The notes: generated from the letters alone by a model not told the origin. A stretch of DNA of 64,000 nucleotides from Rhizobium leguminosarum bv. trifolii WSM1325 (GCA_000023185.1 CP001623.1:620001-684000), one strand, 5' to 3'; shown: positions 34,350 through 44,426, counted from the first letter of the stretch. Numbers and translations: made by a program.

Positions 34350-35357
34350 ATGACAGAGATTGGCTTGCGGCCGTCGCCGATCAGCGCGACGGTCAATTTC
34401 GCCGCCGAGGGCATCCAGCACGGCTTCCTGCGTCTGCCTTACAGCCGCGACGATTCCGCCTGGGGATCGGTGATGGTGCCGATAACGGTCGTCCGGAACG
34501 GCACGGGCCCCACGGCCCTTCTGACCGGCGGCAACCACGGCGACGAGTATGAAGGACCGATCGCGCTCTTCGATCTTGCCCGCACGCTGAAGGCCGAAGA
34601 GGTGAGGGGCGCAGTCATCATCGTGCCGGCCATGAATTATCCGGCATTCCAAGCGGGAACCAGAACCTCGCCGATCGACAGGGGCAACATGAACCGCAGC
34701 TTCCCGGGCCGGCCGGACGGCACGGTGACCGAGAAGATCGCCGACTATTTCAGCCGTGTGCTTCTGCCGATGGCGGATCTCGTCCTCGACTTCCATTCCG
34801 GCGGCAAGACGCTCGATTTTCTGCCGTTCTGCGCAGCCCACGTCCTGCCGAACAAGCAGCAGCAGGAAAAAGCTTTCGAATTCGTGAGAGCGTTTGCGGC
34901 ACCCTATTCGATGAAGATGCTGGAGATCGATGCGGTCGGCATGTACGACACCGCGGCCGAGGAGATGGGCAAGATCTTCATCACCACGGAACTCGGCGGC
35001 GGCGGCACCGCCACGGCCAAAAGTGCGGCGATTGCCAAGCGCGGCACCACGAACGTGCTACGCCACGCAGGGATTGTCGCCGGCGCCGTCGATCCCGGTC
35101 CGACGACTTGGCTCAACATGCCGGACGGCCGCTGCTTCTCCTTCGCGGAAGAGGGAGGTCTGATCGAACCTGTCATCGATCTCGGTGAAGCCGTCACTGA
35201 CGATGCGGTGATCGCGCGCATCTATCCGACCGGGCGGACCGGGGTGGCGCCGCGCGAGATTCGCGCCGGCATGAACGGTATTCTCTGTGCCCGGCATTTC
35301 CCGGGGCTGGTCAAGGCTGGTGACTGTGTTGCCGTCGTGGCGATCGTCGACGACTAA
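34350..35357 (+). CDS. doeB: N-alpha-acetyl-L-2,4-diaminobutyrate deacetylase
   Basis: A 335-residue zinc enzyme of the AstE/aspartoacylase (M14-like) family. The zinc site is GGNHGDEYEG (His, Glu) and DFHSGG (His); the catalytic Glu is in TTELGGGGT. It removes acetate to give diaminobutyrate, the substrate of DoeD. It ends the 10-gene ehu-eut operon. Also called eutE. Confidence 0.93.
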   Translation: MTEIGLRPSPISATVNFAAEGIQHGFLRLPYSRDDSAWGSVMVPITVVRNGTGPTALLTGGNHGDEYEGPIALFDLARTLKAEEVRGAVIIVPAMNYPAFQAGTRTSPIDRGNMNRSFPGRPDGTVTEKIADYFSRVLLPMADLVLDFHSGGKTLDFLPFCAAHVLPNKQQQEKAFEFVRAFAAPYSMKMLEIDAVGMYDTAAEEMGKIFITTELGGGGTATAKSAAIAKRGTTNVLRHAGIVAGAVDPGPTTWLNMPDGRCFSFAEEGGLIEPVIDLGEAVTDDAVIARIYPTGRTGVAPREIRAGMNGILCARHFPGLVKAGDCVAVVAIVDD

Positions 35358-35376
35358 GGTAGATCGACGATCACAC

Positions 35377-35402
35377 GTCAAGCCGCTTTCTGCGGTCTTG
35401 AC
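35377..35402. terminator. Shared hairpin between convergent doeB and chemoreceptor genes
   Basis: GTCAAGCCGC (35377-35386) pairs with GCGGTCTTGAC (35392-35402) with a one-base bulge. It overlaps the 3' end of the minus-strand chemoreceptor gene and lies 20 bp after doeB, a position suited to bidirectional termination. Confidence 0.55.
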
Positions 35403-37195
35403 CCGCCGGCCGCCGCGTCGATCTGAAAGCGGTTTACCACCCCTTCCAACGTCTGCGTTTGGCTGCCAAGCGCCCGGCAGGCCGAGGCGGTTTCGACGGC
35501 CATGGCTGCGTTGCGTTGCGTTACCTGATCGAGGGCGTTGACGGAGGCGTTAATCTCACCGATCGCCACCGCCTGCTCGGCGGACACCGAAACGATGCGG
35601 GCGATCAGCCCGGCAACCTGCTCGACCTGTCCTTCGATTTCCAGCAGCGCTTTGCCGGTGCGGTTGACAAGCTGCACCCCGCTGGAGACCTGAGACGAAG
35701 AGGTGGAAATCAGTGCTCTGATCTCCTTGGCGGCGTTGGCCGAGCGCAAAGCGAGTTCGCGCACTTCCTGCGCCACCACGGCAAAACCCTTGCCCGCCTC
35801 GCCCGCACGGGCGGCTTCAACCCCGGCATTGAGTGCCAGAAGATTGGTCTGGAAGGCGATTTCATCGATGACATTGACGATATCGCCGATCTGGGAGGAC
35901 GAGCCTTCGATCCTTTCCATGGCGGCGATTGCTTCGCGAACGACGGCTGCCGAATGTTCGGCGCTGGTGCGGGTCTCGGCCATCATACCGGTTGCCTTGC
36001 CGGCATGAGCGGAGGCGTCTTTCGCCTTGGTATTCATCTCATCGAGCGCGGCTGTGGCCTCCTCGAGCATTGCGGCTTGCTGTTCCGTGCGCGACGCAAG
36101 ACTGTCGGCCGCATCGGTGATGCCGGCCGAGGAACTGCCCACTTGCTTGGAGGTCTGGGCGATCTCCGCCATCGAAGCGCAAAGCGCGTCCATACTGTCG
36201 TTGAACTTGGCGCGCAAAGTCTCGTAGGCGGCGGCGAACGGCGTCGTGATCCGGCAATCGAGATTGCCGGTCGACAGCTGTTCCAGGCCGTATGTCAACC
36301 GATCGATCACCGTTTCGCGGATCTGCTCCTCGGCGGCTCTTTCGGCCAGTTGGCTGCGTTCGCGCTCAAATTCCGCGTCGCGAAGTGCGGTCTCGCGCTT
36401 CTGCGCCTCCTGCCGTTCGAGCGCGTTGCGGCGGAATACCGCCACGGCCTTGGACATGGCTCCGATCTCGTCGGACCGCTTGGCATAGGGAACATCGGTC
36501 GAAAAGTCGCCTTCGGCAAGGTTGCCCATATAGGCCTTCATGCCATCGAGCGGCACGATCGCCCGTCGACGCAGGAGATAAAGCCCCACCAGCAAAAGCC
36601 CGAACGATCCGAAGCCTGCAGCACCCGCATAGATCGTCCAGGTGACGATCTCCGAGGCGGCATTGCGCTCCTCGCCCTTCAGGAAGGCGTCGGAATTGGC
36701 AACGAGTTTCTCGACCGCGTCCTGGTGCGAATGAAAGGCGACGCGCAGCTGCTCGATCGCACCATGCGCCTTGTCTTCGTCCTTGGCATTCAGGGCCGGG
36801 ATGATCTCACGGTTCATCACTCCCCAGAATGCATCGCCCTTGGCGATGACATCGTTTTCAAGCTCGTCCTTCAAAGCCTGCGGCAGCCGGGTGGTTTTCC
36901 AATAGGCACGGCGGTCGTCGTAAGCGGCTTTGAGATTTGCGATCTTGGCAAGATTGGTTTCTGTGAGCTCTGGAAATTTGCTCGCCTCGAAGGACAGCAT
37001 GTAGGATTCCACCACAAACAGTGGCGGCGGCAGAATATCGGCGATCAAATCCTTGCCGTAGACGACCTGTTCGTACACCGGCCCGTTGACTTTCAGCCTT
37101 TCGAGCGCCGACTGCTGCAATCCAATCGACATGAAAAGGCCTGCTGAAACGGCGACACCAAACGCAACCAAACTACGGGCAATAGTGAATGCCAA
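35378..37195 (-). CDS. Methyl-accepting chemotaxis protein, transmembrane
   Basis: A 605-residue chemoreceptor. TM1 is about residues 4-27, a helical periplasmic sensor of the 4-helix-bundle type spans about 28-185, TM2 is [14 protein letters not shown] (about 192-209), then HAMP ([23 protein letters not shown]) and a second HAMP-like segment near 310. The signalling tip is [20 protein letters not shown], with the hallmark [15 protein letters not shown]. It lacks a CheR-binding pentapeptide (ends RPQKAA). Ligand unknown; convergent with the ectoine operon. Confidence 0.95.
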   Translation of the reverse strand: MAFTIARSLVAFGVAVSAGLFMSIGLQQSALERLKVNGPVYEQVVYGKDLIADILPPPLFVVESYMLSFEASKFPELTETNLAKIANLKAAYDDRRAYWKTTRLPQALKDELENDVIAKGDAFWGVMNREIIPALNAKDEDKAHGAIEQLRVAFHSHQDAVEKLVANSDAFLKGEERNAASEIVTWTIYAGAAGFGSFGLLLVGLYLLRRRAIVPLDGMKAYMGNLAEGDFSTDVPYAKRSDEIGAMSKAVAVFRRNALERQEAQKRETALRDAEFERERSQLAERAAEEQIRETVIDRLTYGLEQLSTGNLDCRITTPFAAAYETLRAKFNDSMDALCASMAEIAQTSKQVGSSSAGITDAADSLASRTEQQAAMLEEATAALDEMNTKAKDASAHAGKATGMMAETRTSAEHSAAVVREAIAAMERIEGSSSQIGDIVNVIDEIAFQTNLLALNAGVEAARAGEAGKGFAVVAQEVRELALRSANAAKEIRALISTSSSQVSSGVQLVNRTGKALLEIEGQVEQVAGLIARIVSVSAEQAVAIGEINASVNALDQVTQRNAAMAVETASACRALGSQTQTLEGVVNRFQIDAAAGGSRPQKAA

Positions 37196-37602
37196 GGACT
37201 GTCTCCCGAATAATATGGCTTCTCCGGTTCGAGACGCCTGATCCCTGGTGCAGTATTATGTCGTGAGAACACTGAAATATGGTTAATTATTTTGGAGATC
37301 TAGGCGGAATAAGAGCCATGAATACTTGTGGTATCAAGCCATCATTTGTCATCCTTGATGGCTGACAGGTTAATGCTGCGCACACAGGTGAAGGGACACC
37401 AACTTGGCTGAACCTCTTGCTGCTCGTCGAGGGCGTGGAATGTCGGCTCCAGATGGCATGATAGCCGCGATTGCGCGGGTTAGAGGCGGTCGGCTTGCGA
37501 CGTGAAACCTGTAGGACTTTGCGACCACAGATCTTGAGTTGATCTCACCATGGCAATTTTGAATTCCCGAAACATGCTTTGCGTTCGTAGCTGAGAGGCC
37601 TT
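37196..37602. other. Intergenic stretch without a clear gene
   Basis: The 407 bp hold the upstream region of the chemoreceptor gene (AT-rich near 37250-37300) and an inverted repeat AGCCATCA (37337-37344) / TGATGGCT (37356-37363) with an 11-nt loop. No frame looks coding. Confidence 0.4.
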
Positions 37603-37824
37603 TCAGGCCAAACGCATGAGCTTTTCGTTCAGGCTGCCGATCTCGCGCAGGAGCTCGACCAATCTGTCCGTGTTTTCCTGGCTGAGCCGGCCCGTTTCGC
37701 CGCTGCCGTTCCAAAGATCTTGAAATTCCTGGCTCATGGTGCGTGCGCTGCTCATAATTTCGATGATTTGAGCGCGGTTTTCCCAGGTTGCAACAATGGT
37801 CGGTTCGTCCATCTCCATCGACAT
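37603..37824 (-). CDS. Small hypothetical protein (73 aa, helical)
   Basis: The sequence from MSMEMDEPTIVATWENRA to LNEKLMRLA is acidic and strongly helical, without signal or membrane segments. The frame extends upstream to 38088, but that part is compositionally unlike coding sequence, so the Met cluster at 37812-37824 is taken as the start. No strong ribosome site is seen. I do not recognise the family. It lies downstream of the palindrome at 38063. Confidence 0.5.
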   Translation of the reverse strand: MSMEMDEPTIVATWENRAQIIEIMSSARTMSQEFQDLWNGSGETGRLSQENTDRLVELLREIGSLNEKLMRLA

Positions 37825-38062
37825 GTCCGGTTCGCGTTCCAGCAAAAACAATTCCTGATTCCTCTTGGGCGATGACGGTTTGGTTCGGATGGCGCCATCC
37901 AGCCTACGGGATGGGCCATTCCTGCGATGACTCAGGAGCATGGGTTTGACAGTCTCGGCATGATTGAAAATCAAACGATTGGCTAGCGGGTGTGGGGCGG
38001 ACACGTTAGCCAATCGGCAAACCCTTCCTGGAATCACCCGGAGTAGAATTCGCATGAACAAT

Positions 38063-38083
38063 AAATGGGAAAATTTCCCATTT
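38063..38083. promoter_or_regulatory. Perfect 21-bp palindrome (10-bp arms)
   Basis: Arms AAATGGGAAA and TTTCCCATTT flank one central A. It lies between the DUF5666 gene (ends 38106) and the small gene at 37603-37824. The symmetry and the absence of a loop fit a dimeric-regulator site better than a terminator. The cognate regulator is unknown. Confidence 0.5.
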
Positions 38084-38105
38084 GTCAATGCCGATGACAG
38101 CGTTT

Positions 38106-39179
38106 TCAGTGCGGACCCGGCCCCGGGGGCGGCGGCCCAGGAGGCGGGCCGTCCTGCGGTGGCGCCCCGCCTCTATCCGGAGCAGGAAAATCTCGGTCCG
38201 GCCCGCCTCTGCCGAAGGGCGAACGATCGGGAGGCGGTCGATCCGAAGGGCCACCTGGACGTCGCGAACCGAAGTCGTGCGGAATGCGCCCGTCGGGAAA
38301 GCCGGTCATTCTGCTTGAGTCCCGCACGCCGACATCGACGAAGCCATGACCATCAGGAGATGGCGGCGTCGTACCGAAAGGCGCGGAGCCTCTGGGTCCC
38401 GCGCCCGGCCTGTCCTTATCCGTCGGCTGGAAGGTCTCGACGTTGACGATGCCTTGTTTCAAGCCCGGCACCAGGGGTTCAGCCTGAATGCGCGTGATGA
38501 TTAATCGATCGGCGACGGCCTTGAGACGCACGAGCGTTTGCTTGCCGGCCAGATATCCATGCGTGCTTCCAAGCGAAAGGCCGCCGATCAGGACGCGATT
38601 GCTGCTCTTGACAGGGATGCCGCGAACATGGGCGCCTTCGGAAACGGAGCGAGGCTCGATGCGCCGGGCAATGATCGTGCCGTCAGGTTTGCGGATGCCG
38701 AACACGGCGACCCGCTTGCCCTTGCGCAGGCCCTTCGTCGCGACACCCGTCGTGTCGATCGTTTGCCCCAGTACGGTCATGCCGGTCTTGTCTATCCGGT
38801 CGATGCGGCCCTGGACTTCGCTGACGATGGTGATGCGGGCGGCAAGCTTGCCCGTCAGCAGTACCCGGGCGACATGACCGACCTTCATTGCGCTGGCGCG
38901 AACGCGCCGGCCGTCGATTTCGATCGGTGTCGTCGCGCTGAACGGTATGTGGATGTTGTTGACGATGATGCTTCCAAAGCCCTGGATAGTTCCGACGATG
39001 CCCGTTCCGCCGATGCCGTGATCTTCGTTTTCCCCACCGCCCTGGATGGAAAGTCCGGATCCGCCGATGCCGTGATCGCTGGTGCCCGTCGGCTGCGCGG
39101 CGGCAATCTTCGGCCCCAGGACCTGAAGCGCTATTCCGGCCAGCAGAAATTGCCTTCTCGAGATCGCCGACGGGGTCAT
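38106..39179 (-). CDS. Secreted DUF5666-domain protein with twin-arginine signal
   Basis: A 357-residue protein. The N-terminus MTPSAISRRQFLLAGIALQV has an RR motif followed by a hydrophobic core and AAAQP, a Tat-type signal. The middle carries repeated OB-like beta units (GFGSIIVNNIHIPFSATTPI; VQGRIDRIDKTGMTVLGQTI) typical of DUF5666. The last about 100 residues are rich in Pro, Gly, Asp and Arg. Its start overlaps the stop of the DUF6502 gene, so both are cotranscribed. Function unknown. Confidence 0.85.
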   Translation of the reverse strand: MTPSAISRRQFLLAGIALQVLGPKIAAAQPTGTSDHGIGGSGLSIQGGGENEDHGIGGTGIVGTIQGFGSIIVNNIHIPFSATTPIEIDGRRVRASAMKVGHVARVLLTGKLAARITIVSEVQGRIDRIDKTGMTVLGQTIDTTGVATKGLRKGKRVAVFGIRKPDGTIIARRIEPRSVSEGAHVRGIPVKSSNRVLIGGLSLGSTHGYLAGKQTLVRLKAVADRLIITRIQAEPLVPGLKQGIVNVETFQPTDKDRPGAGPRGSAPFGTTPPSPDGHGFVDVGVRDSSRMTGFPDGRIPHDFGSRRPGGPSDRPPPDRSPFGRGGPDRDFPAPDRGGAPPQDGPPPGPPPPGPGPH

Positions 39180-40039
39180 TCGCCCGTCTCCGTCTTCGAT
39201 GCGGCGTCTGGCTGAAGATCGGCCTCGCCCTCCTCGGTCATGACATAGAGCCCGGTGATCCAGCGGCTGCTGCCGCCGGGGTCGTCCTTGATGGCCTGAT
39301 GGGCGATCTTGTTGAGTTTCAGGAGCAGCGCCATCCCCTCCTGCCGCGCAATCTCGTCGAGCCGGGCCGCCAGCTCGGGGGACATCCCGTCGTAGTGAAC
39401 CGCACGTTCGAAGTAGGGTGGAGGCTCGTTCATCAGGTTCATGACCGACGCCTGCACATGGTCACGGAGGTTGCGCGTAAAATAATGCCGGCGGGCTTCG
39501 TCACCGGCATTGGGAACTATTGAGGAGAGCTCGAGCTGGATCCAGCCGTTCTGATCGACAACGACGATGCCTTTATCCAGCCAGTCGTCCAGAATGGAGC
39601 GGGGATGGACGTCCTTGGTGATGTCGCTCACCAGGCTCTCGAATGACGGACCGCCGTCGCTGGAGGTCCGGGGCAGGGCGCTCGGCCGATCGTCCGCATC
39701 GCAATAAAACGGATCGGCAAGCCATCTGGCGAGAATGCGGCTTGTCTGCGAAACGCCGGTGGTCAGGAAGGATGCCGCAAGCACCTGTCCGCGCAGCCGG
39801 TTGACGTCCTTGCGGTGAATGCCGGTCAGAAGCGAGATGCGGCTATCCGTCTGGTTCTTGTTCGGCAGCGCAAATTCCTTCTCTGCGACCTCGATATAGA
39901 GGCGGCGAAGAACGGTCGAAAACGAGATGAAGTTGAAGCCGGAGGCGAGTGCGAGCTTGACCAGCGGGCGAAGCACGCGGATCAGCATGGCCTGCAAGGT
40001 CTCTTCGGAGAACGGAAGCTTTGCGCGCGGCTTTGACAT
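39176..40039 (-). CDS. DUF6502-family protein
   Basis: About 287 residues from the ATG at 40039 (MSKPRAKLPF); an ATG ten codons upstream is in frame. It is cytoplasmic, with helical segments LQAMLIRVLRPLVKLALASG and an HTH-like stretch SLLTGIHRKDVNRLRG near residue 70, followed by ILARWLADPFYCD. These match proteins annotated DUF6502. The HTH-like part suggests, but does not prove, DNA binding. Coupled to the DUF5666 secreted protein. Confidence 0.75.
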   Translation of the reverse strand: MSKPRAKLPFSEETLQAMLIRVLRPLVKLALASGFNFISFSTVLRRLYIEVAEKEFALPNKNQTDSRISLLTGIHRKDVNRLRGQVLAASFLTTGVSQTSRILARWLADPFYCDADDRPSALPRTSSDGGPSFESLVSDITKDVHPRSILDDWLDKGIVVVDQNGWIQLELSSIVPNAGDEARRHYFTRNLRDHVQASVMNLMNEPPPYFERAVHYDGMSPELAARLDEIARQEGMALLLKLNKIAHQAIKDDPGGSSRWITGLYVMTEEGEADLQPDAASKTETGE

Positions 40040-40224
40040 TAACAACACACTCGGTCTCTGAAAGACCATTGCCGGCAGACCTTCGACAATCGTCTTCAGT
40101 CTCCCCTATGGGAAAGTCCAGACTGCCGCAACGGACGAGCCATATGCAAGACCGGTTTATGCCATGCTTCCTGGTGGCGCGGCCGTGATCGCGCCGCTAT
40201 TCGGAAGATATTTTTCGCCTTCTG

Positions 40225-40599
40225 TCAATGCGTTACCGGATGCGGTTCGGGTGACAGCACTGCGCCATGGCGCCAGTCGATCAGCCGGTCGATGCGCGCA
40301 ATCTTGTGGAAAACCTCAAAAACGTCGAAGGACGTGCCTTTCTCGATGTGGGCTGCCAGCAGCTCGCAAAGCTCAAATATTTCAGGGGGCGTACCGGTCA
40401 TCTCGACGCCGTCATCCGTGAAGACACCCGATCGTGGCCATGCCCGCGTCTGTTGCTCGTCGAGTTTGCTGCCGACGAAGGGGATCGTATCGATGATGCC
40501 GGAAGCAAGCGCGAAGGCCGCTTCCGCCACGATTTCGGAACACGTCGTGTTGGGCTCCCTCGCTAAGGCCGGTATTTGCATCCGCTTGAATTCCCGCAT
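40225..40599 (-). CDS. Hypothetical protein downstream of flgL
   Basis: A 124-residue frame starting 11 bp after flgL, same strand. The sequence (EIVAEAAFALASGIIDTIPF; EIFELCELLAAHIEKG) is mixed helical without signal peptide. It does not resemble FlaF, FlbT or FlgD, the usual genes after flgL in rhizobia. Probable last gene of the flgEKL operon; function unknown. Confidence 0.5.
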   Translation of the reverse strand: MREFKRMQIPALAREPNTTCSEIVAEAAFALASGIIDTIPFVGSKLDEQQTRAWPRSGVFTDDGVEMTGTPPEIFELCELLAAHIEKGTSFDVFEVFHKIARIDRLIDWRHGAVLSPEPHPVTH

Positions 40600-40610
40600 T
40601 TTTCAATCCG

Positions 40611-41657
40611 TCAGAGATAGTTGACCAGGCTCAGGCTCTGGAGTTTCGAGACGAGCGTGTAGGCCGTTTCCAATTGCGTCTGCAGCTGGTTGACGAGCGT
40701 CGAAGCCTCATAGGTATCCACACCCTGGAGATCGACGAGGTTTCCCTGAAGCAGAGTGGATTGAGCGTCGAGGGCGTCATTTGCCTTTTCGAGCCGCTCT
40801 TGCGCGAGGCCGAGTTCGCTTTGCTGCGTCACGATCCCGGAGGTCGCCTGCGCCGCATAGGCGATCGCCTTGGATGCGACGGTGCTCTGTGCGTCGGAGC
40901 TGAGATCCTGGCCGAAGAGGGCGGAGACGACGACGGATGCCAGCGCGAGATAACGCATGCCTTCGGAATTGGCGTTGGTCGACGAGGTGATGGTTTCCGA
41001 TCCGCTGATCCGGCTCGTCATGTCGGTGCTGGAAGCGGTCGACCAGCCGTCGGAAGTGTCCGTCCAGGCGCTCTCGGAGAACATCGGCTCGACCGTGTCC
41101 GTGATGAAGCTGCCAATTTCCTCGCCTGTCAACTCGTTGACGTCTTTTCCGAGACCGGTTGCATAATCGTTCAGCGCCGAAACGATCGCATCCGAGACCG
41201 CCGAGGATTGATCGCTCAGAGGCTGGCTGTCGAGGTTCGTCCCGCCGAACAGGAATTCGCCATTGACCGACGTGTTTGCCGTCGAGACCAACTGCGAAAT
41301 CGTGGCGCCCGCCGTCTGCAGGGCAACGGCGATGCTTGTCGTATCCTGGCTCGCCTGGAGCGCCGTCAGATTCGAGACCAGGCTGTCGCCGGCATCCTTG
41401 AGGCTCGAAAGGGCGGCTTGCGATGCGTCCATCCGCAACTCGACGACGGCATTGCTCGTCTTGAACGAGGCAGCCTGGGCGATAGCGCTGGTGAGATTGA
41501 TCGACTTTGCAGCGCCGTTGCCGAGGGATACGCCGATATCGGCGTAAGTTCCCGTCGTTGCTTCCGTCGAGGCCTGCTGCAGCTTGTTTTGGGACTGGCT
41601 GATGGTGAGCCGCAAAACATTCTGCATCGCCGATGATGAGACAAAAGATGCTTTCAT
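40611..41657 (-). CDS. flgL: Flagellar hook-associated protein 3 (FlgL)
   Basis: A 348-residue flagellin-like junction protein. The N-terminal coiled region is MQNVLRLTISQSQNKLQQAS and the C-terminal helix ends QLETAYTLVSKLQSLSLVNYL, the D0/D1 features of FlgL. It joins the hook to the filament together with FlgK. It starts 2 bp after the flgK stop. Confidence 0.92.
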   Translation of the reverse strand: MKASFVSSSAMQNVLRLTISQSQNKLQQASTEATTGTYADIGVSLGNGAAKSINLTSAIAQAASFKTSNAVVELRMDASQAALSSLKDAGDSLVSNLTALQASQDTTSIAVALQTAGATISQLVSTANTSVNGEFLFGGTNLDSQPLSDQSSAVSDAIVSALNDYATGLGKDVNELTGEEIGSFITDTVEPMFSESAWTDTSDGWSTASSTDMTSRISGSETITSSTNANSEGMRYLALASVVVSALFGQDLSSDAQSTVASKAIAYAAQATSGIVTQQSELGLAQERLEKANDALDAQSTLLQGNLVDLQGVDTYEASTLVNQLQTQLETAYTLVSKLQSLSLVNYL

Positions 41658-41659
41658 GA

Positions 41660-43120
41660 CTAGCTCGCTATGTCGAGGAGCGACTGGAACATCTCGTCGA
41701 TGACGTTCAGGATCTTCGTCGCCGCTTTGTAGGATTGTTCGATGTCGAGAAGCAGCGTCAGTTCCTCGTCGAGGTTGACGCCGGTTTCGTTGGAATAGGC
41801 CTCGTCGGAGCGTGACAAGGCCGCAGCCGTTGTTTCGGAGGCCGACGTGGCATCGCTTCGATATTGTTCGAGCCAGCCGATGGAGGCGCTGGCGTAGTCC
41901 GTCAGGCTTTGTGACGTGGAGAGACCGGCGTCGGAAGAGAACGAGCGCTGTTCCGTCAGCGCCTGATACAGGGCGTCGAGATTGTCCGAGAAGCCGCTGT
42001 CTCCCGCGGTGTTGAGATCGGTGATGCCGCTGATGGAGCCATCGCGCAGCTTTGTCGCATCACCGCCCTCGCTCGTGACGACGGCTAGATTGACCGAGAT
42101 GGTGGAGGCGATCCCTGTCGTATCGTCGGAAGCAGCAGGTGTTGCCCCGGTTGCGCCCGACGCCGTCGTCCACACGAAAAGTCCCGGCGCGCTCGTGCTG
42201 CCGTCGGTTTCCGAGAAGATCTGGACGAGCGATTTGGCGATCTCGTCGAGTTGGGCCTGGAATGTCGGGGCGATCTCGTCGCGAAGCTGCAGCAGCGCCT
42301 GCAGGCTGCCCGAGGCACTCGTCGTCGATCCCTCGCCGGCGTCGAGCGCAACACCGTCGATATAGATGGAATTGCCTTCGGTTCCGGCAACGTAGGTTGC
42401 CGTCGGAGCGAACGTGACGGTGCGGGGAATGGTCTCGAACAGCACGGTGCCATCAGAGGTATAGAGCGCCATATCGTTATTGTCGCGCACGGTTGAGGTG
42501 ACGCCGACGATCGAGGAGATCTGCTTCAGCAGCTTTTCACGCTCGTCGAGTGCCGAGGATGTATCGGTGCCGGTCGCTGTCGCCAGCTTGACTGCATTGT
42601 TGGCCGCCTCGAACTGCGACAGCAGCGTATTCAAGGTGGAGACCTGTGTGGCGATCTCCGCATCCGCCTCGGCTCTGATCGACTGGACGCCGTCGCTTGC
42701 GGTATTTAGCGAATTGGCGAGATCCTGCGCGGCGGTCACGGCCGATTGCGCGGCGGTCGTGCTGCTCGGCGACGTGCCGAATGTCTGGAGCGCCTGCTGG
42801 AATGCCGTGAGATAGGTACTCGGCGAGGTCTCGTAGTCATTGCCGCCCACCAGCGACTTCAGGCTTTCGAGACCGGTCACCAGCGTCTGCTGGGCGCTGT
42901 CCTTGGCATTCGTTTGCAGATACTGGGCAAGCAGCGCAGTTTCCTGCGCCCGGCTGATGCTGACGACCTGGGCGCCGGAAAGAGACGTCGTAACCGACGC
43001 CTCCCGTCTCACATAGTCGGAATTTCCGACATTGGCGATATTCGTCGAGATGACGCTGCTTTGCTGGCCCGTATTGTTGAAAATACTTTGCACGCTGTTC
43101 AAGGCGGAGGTGAGCGACAT
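41660..43120 (-). CDS. flgK: Flagellar hook-associated protein 1 (FlgK)
   Basis: A 486-residue protein with AGGGAGG before the ATG. N-terminal SLTSALNSVQSIFNNTGQQS and TNIANVGNSDYVRRE are the conserved rod/hook-family start; the C-terminus ends in a helix DIEQSYKAATKILNVIDEMF. The middle is Ser/Thr/Ala-rich. It forms the first hook-filament junction layer. Confidence 0.93.
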   Translation of the reverse strand: MSLTSALNSVQSIFNNTGQQSSVISTNIANVGNSDYVRREASVTTSLSGAQVVSISRAQETALLAQYLQTNAKDSAQQTLVTGLESLKSLVGGNDYETSPSTYLTAFQQALQTFGTSPSSTTAAQSAVTAAQDLANSLNTASDGVQSIRAEADAEIATQVSTLNTLLSQFEAANNAVKLATATGTDTSSALDEREKLLKQISSIVGVTSTVRDNNDMALYTSDGTVLFETIPRTVTFAPTATYVAGTEGNSIYIDGVALDAGEGSTTSASGSLQALLQLRDEIAPTFQAQLDEIAKSLVQIFSETDGSTSAPGLFVWTTASGATGATPAASDDTTGIASTISVNLAVVTSEGGDATKLRDGSISGITDLNTAGDSGFSDNLDALYQALTEQRSFSSDAGLSTSQSLTDYASASIGWLEQYRSDATSASETTAAALSRSDEAYSNETGVNLDEELTLLLDIEQSYKAATKILNVIDEMFQSLLDIAS

Positions 43121-43133
43121 GCCGGCGCCCTCC

Positions 43134-44426
43134 CTATCGTTTCAGATTGACGAGGACATCCATGATATCGGAGCCGGTCTGAAACACCTTGGAATTGGCG
43201 GTATAGCTTCGCTGCGCCTCGATCATCTCCGTCAGTTCGCCGGCGAGATCGACGTTCGAGCTTTCGAGAGCGCCGGACTGGATGGAGCCGAGCCCGTTCG
43301 TCTGCGGGAAGCCGGTGACCGTGACGCCGGACAATCCGTTGGCACTGTAGACGTTGCCGCTGAGCAGCGTCAGATTGTCGGGGCTGGCAACCGTCGCGAG
43401 AGGGATCTGATAGAGAGCCTTTGTCGCGCCGTTCGCATAGGAGACCGACACCACGCCGTCCGTGCCGATAGACACCGAACTCACGGCACTTGCGGCCTGG
43501 CCGTCTGCTGAGCCCGTTGCCGAGAAGTCGGAGGAAAGCTGGGTGAAGTCGGAATAATCCATGGTGATCGTCTTGGCCGTCACCGGATCGACGATGTCGG
43601 TGTCGGTTGCCGAGGTCAGCTGGCCATCGGCGTCGAAGGAGAGCGTGGCAACGCTCACGGCATCGGAAGAGTAGGGAAAGGACGTCGTGCTGCCGGTGGA
43701 TGCATCGGCATTGCGGTAAACGGCAACCTCCCAAGTGCTGCCGGTGACCGCGCCGCTCGCGTCCGTCGTGACGCCGGTCTTGGTGAAGTAATAGTCGTAC
43801 TGGACGGTGCCGCCAAGGCTGTCATAGGCAACCAGCGACATCTTCTGCGTGTCGTCGGTGACGCTTGCCGTGTTGGCGCTCGGCAGCGTCGTCGTATCCG
43901 TGACGACGGTCGCTTCGGAGTTCAGGTTGCCGCTGAAGTAAGCGCTGCTCGAAGCGACGGCGCTCAAGCCCGATTGGGATACGTTGACCGGCACCAGGCC
44001 GTCGAAGCCGTTGACGACCACCGCCGGCACGCCGGAGTCATAGGAATATCCCATCAGCGTGAAACCGGCGCCGTTGACGAGATTGCCGTCGCTGTCGACC
44101 GAGAAGTCGCCGGCCCGGGTAAGCACAGGCGTGCCGTCGGCGCTTTCCACGATGAAGAACCCGTCTCCCGAGATCGCCAGGTCGTAGGCCGAGGTCGTAT
44201 AGGAAATGTCGCCTTGCTGAGAAATCGCCTGGCGCACGGATGTCTGAACGCCGCCTGAATTATAATTGCCCGAGGAAGACGGCAGAACCAGTGACGAAAA
44301 GGAAGTGGAAACGGCTTTGTAGCCGGTGGTGTTCGCATTGGCGATATTGTCGGAGACCGTGCTCAGCCGGTTTGCCTGGGCGCTCATGCCGGAGACGGCG
44401 GTTTTCATGCTTCCAAAAATGCTCAT
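43134..44426 (-). CDS. flgE: Flagellar hook protein FlgE
   Basis: A 430-residue protein with AAAGGA before the ATG. The N-terminus MSIFGSMKTAVSGMSAQANR and the ANANTTGYK motif define the family; ISGDGFFIV is the FlgE core; the C-terminus ELTEMIEAQRSYTANSKVFQ and DIMDVLVNLKR completes the D0 coil. It is the first gene of flgE-flgK-flgL. The rest of a flagellar operon (flgD, fliR and so on) is absent here. Confidence 0.95.
   Translation of the reverse strand: MSIFGSMKTAVSGMSAQANRLSTVSDNIANANTTGYKAVSTSFSSLVLPSSSGNYNSGGVQTSVRQAISQQGDISYTTSAYDLAISGDGFFIVESADGTPVLTRAGDFSVDSDGNLVNGAGFTLMGYSYDSGVPAVVVNGFDGLVPVNVSQSGLSAVASSSAYFSGNLNSEATVVTDTTTLPSANTASVTDDTQKMSLVAYDSLGGTVQYDYYFTKTGVTTDASGAVTGSTWEVAVYRNADASTGSTTSFPYSSDAVSVATLSFDADGQLTSATDTDIVDPVTAKTITMDYSDFTQLSSDFSATGSADGQAASAVSSVSIGTDGVVSVSYANGATKALYQIPLATVASPDNLTLLSGNVYSANGLSGVTVTGFPQTNGLGSIQSGALESSNVDLAGELTEMIEAQRSYTANSKVFQTGSDIMDVLVNLKR

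Noticed and set aside
35459..37147. Plus-strand open frame of 562 codons opposite the chemoreceptor gene
   Set aside because: The minus strand encodes a complete chemoreceptor with an intact signalling tip; the opposite frame has no recognisable domain.
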